Part shown: in pieces, positions 46,528-56,009 of the stretch
Layout: the number at the start of each line of letters is the position of its first letter
How positions within the stretch are numbered: the first letter of the stretch is position 1
Source of the DNA: Linum tenue
Taxonomy: Eukaryota; Streptophyta; Magnoliopsida; Malpighiales; Linaceae
Length of the DNA: 64,000 bases
Assembly: GCA_946122785.1 (NCBI GenBank)
Contig: CAMGYJ010000004.1
Span: 24,254,188-24,318,187 of the forward strand
Direction of reading: 5' to 3'
Translations under genes and position numbers: made by a program
The notes under the pieces: model-generated
Told to the model about the DNA's origin: nothing
What the model saw: the letters and a program-made list of their open reading frames with translations, nothing else
Database searches by the model: none

Positions 46528-47872
46528 ATGACGAAACCCAACCTTAAGCACCCGTTCATCCGGGATTTGGAGAGGGGCCCCCACCAGGATCGTTTTAAGC
46601 ACGTCCTGGCCTGCTCATTTGGGCAGCACCATTACTGGTCCAGGCGGGAGTTTGAGAAGCTGCACTGCTACGAGCACTTCTCCGCCATTGTCACCAACCG
46701 CCCTTGGCGCCGTCTGCTATCCATCCGCGAGAAGGTTTACCACGAGCCCGTGCTTGAGTTCGATACGACCTTCAAGCACGCATCCACAGAGGATTGGGCA
46801 GACGGTGAAGCCGTCAAGTTCAGGCTCGGCGGTGTACCTCGCTCCATGAGCTACCACGAGTTGGCAACCGCTCTCGACCTCGGCCTGACCGATGGTGAGG
46901 ACTACGTCACCGAGCTCAACGATCCGGTGGGCTTGAACTTCAAGACGCTGTACACCCGTCTAGCCCAGCCAGGCCAGCGTCCATTCGTGGCAGGGCGAAG
47001 GAAGGCCAGCACCCTGCAGCTCGATAACCGCATTCTCCACCACTTGCTGGCAAAGTCCTACACTCCAGCTGGGGAGAGTGCCAGCACCATCACCAGGAGA
47101 GGCATGTACTTCATCCAGTCCATCCTCCAGGAGGACCATCTTTTCTACTTGGGTTCTGTGGTGGCCAGAACCTTTGAGAAGAGTGCTTCAGAATAGAAGA
47201 GCCTCCACTACACTCCCCTCATCACTCGCCTGGCCGCCTACTTCCATATATCACTGCAGGGTTGCACAGAGCAGGGGGCACCAGTGCCTTTGGCGAAGAC
47301 ACGATCAAGAGCATGCACCTACTGCGAGAGGAGCACGCTGTCAAGTGGAACGCAGGATTTCCTCAACCTCCGATCCCAGCGGAGGACCAGCGCATGCTCC
47401 TGAGGATGAGGCTGCTTCGGATGACCAGCCCGAGGATGGGGATGATGCTACTGCCCCCCGCCCCACCACCTTCGAGTAAGGGGGTAGCAGCTCCGCTTTC
47501 CCCGGTCAGGACTACTTCACTCACCAGTTCGAGCTGCTGCGCCTGCAGAATCAGCAGCTCCTCGACCATCAACTCCAGCTCCAGCAGTAGTATGCGGCTC
47601 ACCAAGCCGAGTATCAGACCTGGATGACTGCTTATGATGAGCGCCTGAACATGATGGAGACCCAGCAGGGGGTGACACTGGCTCACATCGAACAAGAGAA
47701 GGCCCGATCTTGGCGCATGCAGGAGGTCCAGCAGCACCTGCTCCAGCTGCTACAGGGCGAGCAGCCAGTCTAGAGGACTCCCTGGGAGGACTCTCCACTT
47801 CCACCTCCACCAGCTGATGATTATGACACTTTCATGAACGACATCAATCTGGACAACCTTGGCGACGAGTAG
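46528..47872 (+). pseudogene. Athila ORF1-like gene in the env position, element A
   Basis: The ATG at 46528 begins MTKPNLKHPFIRDLERGP. The frame is open to a TAG at 47194 (222 codons from the ATG), and in the body it restores the residue lost to a stop in B (REKVYHEPVLEF). After the stop a one-base shift near 47272 moves it out of frame, and the C-terminal glutamine-rich part and the final NLGDE are readable in other frames. The two copies together show the gene once had about 448 codons. Function unknown. Confidence 0.8.
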
Positions 47873-49411
47873 GCTGTACTCGTCGCCCCTATGAGTGTGT
47901 TTTCATTTCAGACTTTTTATGTTTGCTCCATGTGTGTGCGGAGCTTGAACTTAGTCTGTTGTTTATTTTTGTTTTTCTTTTTTTTTTCTTTTGTGGATTG
48001 TCTATTTTGTGGCCATCTGGGCTACCTCTGATCCCTAACGCACAGTGTGCTAGTGTGCTCTTGATGTTCCATTCCTGCAGAACTGTCCATCGTCCCATTT
48101 GTTTCCCGCTGACTGGTCCACTTCCAGTCTCCCGACAGTCTTTCAATCCGGTAACATCGTTCCCCTTATCTCTCCCTCTGCACCATTGAGGGCAATGTCA
48201 TGCTTAAGTGTGGGGGGTGCTTTGTATCGGCTGGAATCTATATATGTGTGTTTGGAGCCTAGTCCGCTGTCTGAATCTTAAGATTTGAGGGCTCCAAGTA
48301 CTATTGTTTGCATGATCATATTGGCACTGTGGTTCTGATGTTTGAATCCAATGGTTTTCTGATTATTGCATGACAGCTTGATGGTAACTAGGACAACCTA
48401 TGATGATGACTGAGACGTGCAGTAGAATTGTGTAGGGGTTCAGTTTTCAACTGTTTGCTTACCAACTGTGACTTGGATTGATCACTTGTTCTTGACAGTC
48501 GTTTATGCATCCAGTTAAGGGAATCAGAATGAGAGATAGAGCATATAGGTAGCCATGTGAGATTTGAGCCTGCTCGTTTCTTTCTTGTGCGATAGTTCCC
48601 TCTTCCATGATGTGTAGCATTCACGTTGTCATTAGCTAAGATGATGGAGGCATAGGATTAGCCCACAACCAAATTGAGTGTTCTGGTGTGTCATACCCCC
48701 TAGTACTGCAGAATGGCAGGAAGGAAATACTGGTTTGTTTGACTGTGATTGTGTGGGTTTGGAAATGTGGAACCTTGTGCTATGAATACTTCCACCACCT
48801 AAAAGGCCTTTTCCCCATGGCCAAGACCCAAGCCAGTCATTTGAACCTGTGTCTAAGACCTTCGGATTAGTTAGTGGTGACACCCCATATGTGAACTCTA
48901 GCATTTAGAGGTTGCCGTCATGGTGAAGAGATGTTAGGGATTGAGAGAATAAGCATGCGCATTTTTTGCATCAAATTGTCCTGACCCCACTGGTCGAGAG
49001 TGAGCGATTCATTTTCTAATATTATCTATACTCTTTACCCTGGTGAGGACCTAGATTGCTCGGTCTCTATTCTGATATTTTGAGTTTTGTGCATGAGGTG
49101 ACTGTCTTGAGTAAGTGGTTGAGTCAAGTCTATGTTGGTTGATGAACAGAAGGGAGACTCCTCCTTTACTCGATTTTGCTGCATTCAAATGTCCTCTGTG
49201 TTGGTTGTCCAGGTTGCTTTTGAAGTTGTTCATGTGTTGATGTTGAAAGCCAGTACGATTCCCGTGTTCTGTGCCTATATGATTTGTCCCCAATGTTGGT
49301 ATGATTGAAATTGTGAGCTTACCTTGTGTCTGACTTGGTGTTTTAGGAAGCCTTCACACGGGCACCCTGGGGATGTTGAAGGCCAAGCAAACGGTTAAGT
49401 GTGGGGGAGTT
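47873..49411 (+). other. 3' UTR and polypurine tract of element A
   Basis: It is similar to the B 3' UTR without the hAT element or the long microsatellite, and with one deletion around 48702 relative to B. At about 49340-49378 a foreign piece replaces the gcttggggac block; it copies the deletion junction of the 3' LTR. The polypurine tract gtgtgggggagt ends at 49411. Confidence 0.8.
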
Positions 49412-50572
49412 TGATAGACCGTTAATTGCACATGTTTTTACCCCTATTCTTACACCGTTTGAGATGTTGATTCTCGTGTTTTAGGAAGCCTTCACACGGG
49501 CACCCTGGGAATTCCACACGGCCGTGTGTCCCTGGCCGTGTAGGAAGCCTGAGATCCACTTAATCGAAACTCCGCGTTTTGGCACTCACACGGGCAGCTG
49601 GGTAAGCCACACGGCCGTGTGGCCTGGCCGTGTGATCAGGAAAATCTAGGTTTTACCCCAATTTCGAGCCAAAGGAGAGGGAATCGACTTTTTGGAGCAA
49701 AAACAGAGTCCTAGAGAGAGAAAGTGTGAAGAACACATCCTAGAAGCGATCTTGGAGCTGGGTTTCATCAAATCGAGCTTGGAGATCATCATAGGAGTGA
49801 AAATCATCATCCTGGAGCAGATTCTTCCCATTGTTATGAGTATGACTGCTTTGTATTCTGTTTTCCCCTCTCTCTATGGAGTAGAACTTTCTCTCACTTG
49901 GGTATGAAGAACCCTAGTTCCATGTGTTAGGGATCTTGATTGTAATGACTTGGGATTGTTATACTGTTTGATTATAATCGAATGATGCATGATTCATTGA
50001 ATTAATTGAAGTCTGATCAGCTTTTCTTGATTTCTGCTGCAACCTGAGATAGATAGAATCTGATTAGGTTGTTAGAGCTTCATCATTCGGTAGTAGTAGA
50101 TTGGTTATACGAGAGTTAGTCAATCTACTGCTTTATACTGGAATCCAATTCCGATAGTGGAGTTCTGTGTTCATAGCCACAGCTTTCTATCTCGGTGAAG
50201 GTTAGTCGCCTGCCGGGTAGTTGTACTGAGAGAGCTTGGTCAGCTTAAGAGATTCCAAGCTACTGTCGGATCTTCCGCAATTTAATCAACAGTAAATCAA
50301 CCCAGGGTAATTACAATTGAGACCTAACTAAGGAGCTAGGGGGACTCATTCCCGAGTGACTTTTCCTTGACTTCAGAAAACCGAACCATTTCCTGCTTTC
50401 TTACTGCTTTTACTTAAATCAACAATCACTTGACTTAGTTGGCTAGATAATAGATATTCACGGAGTAGGCAGTAGATCTAGACCCCGGGTTGACATTAGA
50501 ACTTGGCTGTTACTGCATTCCCGGACTGCGATTATACTTGGTCGCAGTTTGGTGTTGTGTTTTGGCGTGTCA
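49412..50572 (+). repeat. 3' LTR of element A with a 191-base U3 deletion
   Basis: It starts TGATAGACCGTTAATTGCAC and ends TTTTGGCGTGTCA, followed by the target duplication gtgtc. After gattctcgtgttttagg it jumps straight to aagccttcacacgggcac, skipping the conserved tttcacgctaggttgt motif and part of the palindrome array that the 5' LTR has. Confidence 0.92.
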
Positions 50573-50912
50573 GTGTCCTATGATGATGACTGAGAGGTGC
50601 ATTAGGATAGTGCAAAGGTTTAGTTCTCATGTGTGAAAAATTGAATGGATGTCTTGACTCGATTACTTGTTGATTACAATTGCCATGCATTGTGTTTTGT
50701 GATTGGAATAGATGATTTGGTTACTAGGTAGCCATGTGAGTTTTGAGCTGATCGTTTTCTTCATGTGTGCTTAGATCCCTCTTACCATGGAGAGTAACAT
50801 AACAGTTGTCACTAGTGAGTATGATGGAGGCATAGGATTAGTCCAGGCCAAAATGTTGATTGTCACGAAATGTTATATCCCTTAGTCAACCCCTTTGAGA
50901 CCGAGCATGTTG
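50573..50912 (+). mobile_element. Element E 3' UTR, second part
   Basis: It resumes the E 3' UTR after element A (cctatgatgatgactgagag, then gatggaggcataggattag), matching B at about 42720-42945. It stops being similar after ccctttgagaccg, before the polypurine tract and LTR that should follow. Confidence 0.75.
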
Positions 50913-51240
50913 ATTGTCACGAAATGTTGATTGTCACGAGCATGTTCAGGTAAGTGTTCATGGTCCTGCAACCAAAAGGCAACAAAAACACAACAACATA
51001 CAAGGAATTTTGTCAATGGTGAGTACACAATCACTCATACTCGTGGGCCTCGAATCACAAAATTCGGACAGTGGACTAGGCCCCAAGTGAGGAGAACATT
51101 CAAAACCATTCACCATCCACACAAGATTAAACGCACTTTGAGCCCTCGGATAACAAACCCGGACAACAAATTAAACTCCAAGTGGGACAATCATTTTACA
51201 CATTAAGCAACCGCTGCACAATCATTTTACACATTAAGCA
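50913..51240. other. Junction DNA with short tandem duplications
   Basis: The words atgttgattgtcacga (50905-50940) and acaatcattttacacattaagca (51188-51240, written here as two copies 32 bases apart) are repeated, which looks like filler made during end joining. The rest, 50950-51185, has no recognisable feature. Confidence 0.45.
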
Positions 51241-51399
51241 CGACAACCCATCATTCCAAAAAATTCCTCGGTAGGCCAACTAAGTTAAAAGAATCCAAGG
51301 TAGGATGAAAAATAGCATGCAATACCGTAAGACTACCGAATTCATTCAAGCAAAAACCCAATCCCTGAATTCCCTCACTTAAACCCATAATATCAATCC

Positions 51400-51895
51400 T
51401 CCACAATTCGACAACAAAAATAGAGAAACACACCTGGAGGCACAAGGAGATATCACAGGGAAGGTGAGGAAAGGGAGAGACTCCACGACAATCGCTGGGA
51501 AGATCGCCGGAGTTTCATCGCCGACGACTTCACCACCACCAAACTGACCCAAAACTTTGGGGAATGAGGACCCGGATGCCAGGAACGCAGTGGTGGTCAC
51601 GGTTTTGCGATTGGAGGTCGGAGGAGGGAGATCGGGCCGAAAGAACACCGAAGAGTCGCGGTTTTCCGGAGATCCAAACCACTGCCAAACTCGACCCCCA
51701 ATGGTACAGACTTGTGCGCGCCGATGAGAGAAGCACGGGGGTGTTTTCAGATTTTTATTTGGAGCTCCAGTGAGGGTGATATGGCCAGAAAACCGCCTGG
51801 GAAGGATAGAGGGCCGATTTTGCGGTGACAGGAGAGAGAGGGGTCGACTAGAAAAGTGAGGAGAGAGAGACAGAGAAACTACGGGCGTCGCCCGA
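51400..51895 (-). other. Leader region of element D
   Basis: On the minus strand this is the counterpart of the B leader: a CG-rich stretch with ctccggcg words, and then ccttgtgcctccag/gtgtg near 51436, where A and B have their possible splice donor. No coding sequence was recognised. Confidence 0.5.
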
Positions 51896-51929
51896 TTTTT
51901 AAGTGTAAGGGTCTAATTATGGGCTGAAT

Positions 51930-52150
51930 TATGATCGTAATTGCCCTGGTCCAGCCTGTAATTCGACCGCTGAGGCCCCTCTTCTTTTCTGATGCAATTA
52001 CGGGCAAGGGGACAAGCAACTACGATTGTAATCGAGCCCCCCTTGCCCGTAAATGCATTGCCGAGGCTTCTGCCCTCTTCTGACTGAATTACGGGAAGGG
52101 GGGAAACAACTACGACCGTAATCGTGTCCCCCTTGCCCGTAAATGCACTG
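51930..52150 (-). repeat. Array of attacgg/ccgtaat motifs in the element D spacer
   Basis: Four to six words of the types ttacgggcaagggg, aattacggtcgtaat and tacgaccgtaat lie between the hairpin and the leader. They stand where A and B carry cacacggccgtgtg. The same word type is in the D LTR. Confidence 0.75.
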
Positions 52151-52351
52151 CCGAGGGCCCCCTGTCAACAATTTTAAACCGCACTTTCCGACAGCCAAAA
52201 CCATTTGTGCCCCGGCTCGAAAATAAACACCACCACAGACAAAAACAGACCACCCGCGGCACAAAAAACATTCCAGATAGACTCCAGACAGACTCAAAGA
52301 CTCAAAAACCGACAAAAGCGAAAAGGAAAAAGGGCAGAAATGCAAACCGTG

Positions 52352-52369
52352 ATGGGGTTGCCTGCCCAC
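52352..52369 (-). other. Conserved hairpin after integrase, element D
   Basis: On the minus strand the sequence gatgg... is read as tgtgggcaggcaacccca, a slightly degraded form of the hairpin in A, B and E. The flanks gcgctt and ggcgtccagctaaaagac are conserved. Confidence 0.6.
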
Positions 52370-52389
52370 AAGCGCTTCTTTATCGTCTT

Positions 52390-55240
52390 TTAGCTGGACG
52401 CCAGTAGAGGAACTGAGGGTCCTCGAGCTTGATCAGCAGCTCTGCGGCCTGCGCGCTCGATATCACCTCCCAAGTACAACTTTAAGAGGTGGCCATTCAC
52501 TTTGAACGACTCAGTTTGAGCATTGCTGATCTCCACCGCACCGTGTGGGGATACTTGGGTGACCGTGAAGGGTCCCGACCACCTCGAATGGAGCTTGCCC
52601 ACAAAGAGTTTCAGGCATGCATTGAAGAGCAGAACACGATCACCTACCTGAAACTCCTTCGTGCCCCTCAACCGAGCGTCGTGGAGATGCTTGGTTCGCT
52701 CCTTGCAGAGCAGGGTGTTATCATAGGCGTGGTAACGCCATTCCTCCAACTCCAGCAGCTGCAGCTTACGTTCTATACCTGCAACACTCAAATCCAGATT
52801 CAGCAGCTTAAGTGCCCAAAAGGCCTTGTGCTCTAGCTCTACCGGCAAATGACACGCCTTCCCATAGACAAGCCTATCGGGTGAAGTACCAATCGGTTTT
52901 TTGTAGGCTGTCCTATATTCCTAGAGAGCATCATCGAGCTTCGTGGACCAATCCTTGTGGGACTGATCCACCGTCTTTTCGATTATTCTTTTAAGTTCCC
53001 GGTTCGTCAGCTCGACTTGACCATTTGTTTGGGGATGGTAAGCCACCGACACCTGATGCTTAACACCATAGCGAGAGAGGAGCTTAGTGAATTGCCCTTG
53101 AAAATGGGTTCCTCTATCACTTATGATGGCGCGCGGTATCCCGAACCGGGAGAACAACTGCTTCAGAAATGAGCAGACCCGTCTTGCATCATTGGTGGGC
53201 ATGGCTTGAGCTTCTGCCCAACTCGAGACGTAGTCCACTGCTACAAGTATGTACAAATTTCCAAAAGATGGAGGAAATGGGCCAATGAAATCGATGCCCC
53301 AAACATAAAAAATTCCACAAACGACAGATATATGCTGGGGCATCTCATCCCGGGAAGAAATGTTACTTGACCTTTGGCAACTGTCGCACTATCCCGCGAA
53401 GGTGTCGGCATCCTTAAAGAGGGACGACCAATAAAAGCCCGACTGTAGCACCTTCCGCGCCGTGCGGCTTCCTCCATGGTGACCTCCAGTAGGTCCCTCG
53501 TGGCATTGAGATAGGATGTCTCCCATCTCGTGCTCCATGACGCAGTGCCGGATCACGCCATCTGCTCCGACCCTAAAGAGGTCAGGATCCTCCCAGAAAC
53601 AATGCTTCAGGTCGGAGAAGAACTTGCGCTTGGCATGAGTGTCCATCCCCTTCGGTAGCTTCTTGCCCACCAGATAATTTGCGAAGTCAGAATACCAAGG
53701 GGTGACACTGTCCACCAAGGTCATCGCCAGCAATCGCTCACCCGGGAAGGAGTCATCGAACTCTTCAACGAAGTTGTCCACCGGAGCGGCTTCCAACCGT
53801 GATAGATGATCTGCAACAACGTTCTCAGCTCCCTTCTTGTCTCGGATCTCGATATCAAATTCCTGCAGAAGCAGGATCCAACGGATGAGCCTAGGCTTTG
53901 CATCACCCTTGCTCATCAGATAGCGAATCTCCCTCGTTCTAAGTGTAATCTGGAATGGATGGACTGGAAGTGCTTCTCGTGTCTCTGAGCAAGAACTGCT
54001 ACAACTGCATAGTCACACGCATGGCACATCAGCTCAAAAGGAAGTGACCAGTCAGGAGTCACCATGATGGGTTCATGGGTAAGCTTCTCCTTTAGTGTCT
54101 CGAATGCAGCTATGCACTCAGGAGTGAACTGGAATGGTGCATCCTTTCTCCAGCAGCTTGGTTAGAGGCAGGGCAATCTTTGAGAAATCTTTAATAAAAC
54201 GCCTGTAAAAACCTGCATGACCCAGAAAGCTGCAAATCCCCTTCACAGAAATGGGAGGAGGTAGCTTACTGATCGTCTCTATCTTCGCGCGATCCATCTT
54301 GATCCCCTGCTTGGAGATCTTGTGCCCGAGCACAATCCCTTCACGAACCATAAAATGGCACTTCTCCCAGCTGAGTGCCAGATTAGTCTCCTCGCACCTC
54401 TTAAGAACGAGTTCCAGGTTATGGAGACAATGAGTGAAGGATTCTCCATAAACCAAGAAGTCGTACATAAAAACTTCCATGATCTCTGCGACTAGTCGGT
54501 CGAAGATCGCCAGCATGCATCTCTAGAAGGTCGCCAGTGCATTACCCAGCCCGAATGAATCCTCTGGTAAGCAAAGGTACCGAAGGGGCAAGTGAATGTG
54601 GTCTTCGCCTGATCCTCTGGTGCGACAGGAATCTAGAAATAACCAGACATGCCATCTAGGAAGCAATAAAATTCATGGCCAGCCAACCTCTCCAGCATCT
54701 GATCAATGAAAGGTTGGGGAAAATGGTCTTTCCTGGTGGCGTCGTTCAAGCGCCGGTAATCGATGCAGACTCTCCGGCCGGTCACGATCCGCATCGGGAT
54801 CAACTCGTTCTTCTCATTCGGGACCACAGTCATCCCGCCTTTCTTCAGGACCACCTAAGTTGGCTGAACCACTTACTATCAGATATAGCAAAGATGATCC
54901 TTGCATCCATTAGCTACACAATCTCTGCCCGGACCACTGCCTCCAAGTTGGGAGACAATCTCTGTTGTGGCTGCCTGACTGGCTTAACCTCATCCTCCAT
55001 CAGAATTCTTTGGGAGGAGAAGGATGGGCTAATGCCTCTGACATCTGTTATCTTCCACGCCATAGCCCGGGCATACTTCTGCAGCAGAGCCACAAGCCTG
55101 TTCTTCTGCTCGGGTGTCAGATCCGAGCTGATAATGACCAGGAGCTTATTCCCCTCCCAGAGAAATGCATACTCTAGGTGAGAGGGGAGGGACTTAAGCT
55201 CTAGCTCTGGTCGTTCCTCCAATGATGTGGCGATCCGGGG
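52390..55240 (-). pseudogene. pol of element D: RT, RNase H, integrase (broken)
   Basis: Order on the minus strand: ELELKSLPSHLEYAFLWEG (55210), RT fingers (VCIDYRRLNDATRKDHFPQP, 54780), palm (54516-54118), RNase H tail ([19 protein letters not shown], 53890), integrase zinc finger ([12 protein letters not shown] and CDSCQ, with a TAG between) and DDE core ([31 protein letters not shown], 53343-52921), then the C-terminal module ([31 protein letters not shown]) to 52390. The catalytic RT motif reads FMYDFLVYGESF instead of FMDDFSVYGDSF, so the first catalytic aspartate is lost. Many stops and frameshifts occur, for example near 54860, 54633, 54118 and 53389. Confidence 0.85.
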
Positions 55241-56009
55241 CGAGATAGGGATCGACTTGAATGGTATCTCTCGCCCCTCAATCGCGGCCTCGTCTAGCTC
55301 TGCGAGTTGCTCCTCCAGGTGCAACTCCTGTGATGCCTGTTCCCCTAGCAAAAGACAATGCTCGAGGAAATCGTCAGTACCCGCACTCGTGATGGCGAGT
55401 GCGGTCTCAAAATCAGCAATAACATCACAGTAATTGAGGTCATCATGAAGCTGGGGGTGTTTCATATTATCAGAAACAGAGAAGGTAATTTGTTCACCCC
55501 CAGCTCGCAAAATCAATTTCCCATCATTCACATCAATGAGCGCCTTGGCGGTGGCGAGAAAAGGTCTACCCAATATTAAAGGCACATCCACATCCTCATT
55601 TATGTCAAATCACATAATCAACAGGATATGAGAATGGCCCTACTACGACTATCAAGTCCTCTGCAATGCCCCTAGTATGCACAATGGATCTATCAGCAAG
55701 TTGAAAGCTCATCCTAGTATCACTGGGTTCACCTAGGCCTAGCTTTTTAAGTAGTTTATATGGCATGACATTTATGGCAGCGCCTAAATCCTCCAAGGAC
55801 TTCCCTATATGAAAACTACCAATCATGCAAGGGATAGTAAAACTCCCTGGGTCTTTTCGCTTCTCTGGTAGTTTGTTCTGCAGGATGGCAGAACACTCCT
55901 CGTTGAGCATCACCGTTGACAGCTCCCCAAGCTTCCTCTTGTTGGTGAGAAGATCCTTCATCAACTTGGCATACTTGGGCATCTTCGATAATGCCTCCAC
56001 GAAGGGCAT
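55241..56009 (-). pseudogene. Aspartic protease and linker of element D
   Basis: On the minus strand: VEALSKMPKYAKLMKDLL, then IPCMIGSFHIGKSLEDLGA and DLGAAINVMPYKLLKKLGL, with the catalytic D-L-G-A near 55790. It continues with RSIVHTRGIAEDLIV and, after a frameshift near 55600, ILGRPFLATAKALIDVNDG at about 55580. The frame then runs on as an acidic linker (EEQLAELDEAAIEG) to the RT start. This copy shows what has been deleted in B. Confidence 0.8.

Larger units (their letters stand above)
28523..50572 (+). mobile_element. Athila-type LTR retrotransposon A, split by element B
   Basis: Both LTRs are present (28523-29874 and 49412-50572) and the element is flanked by the perfect duplication gtgtc. 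After removing B (33427-45905 plus one ggagg copy), the element is about 9.6 kb: LTR, tRNA-Asp primer site, gag, protease, a remnant of the integrase tail, hairpin, palindrome array, leader, an Athila ORF1-like gene and a 3' UTR. RT, RNase H and most of integrase are deleted, so it depends on other copies for replication. Confidence 0.92.
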
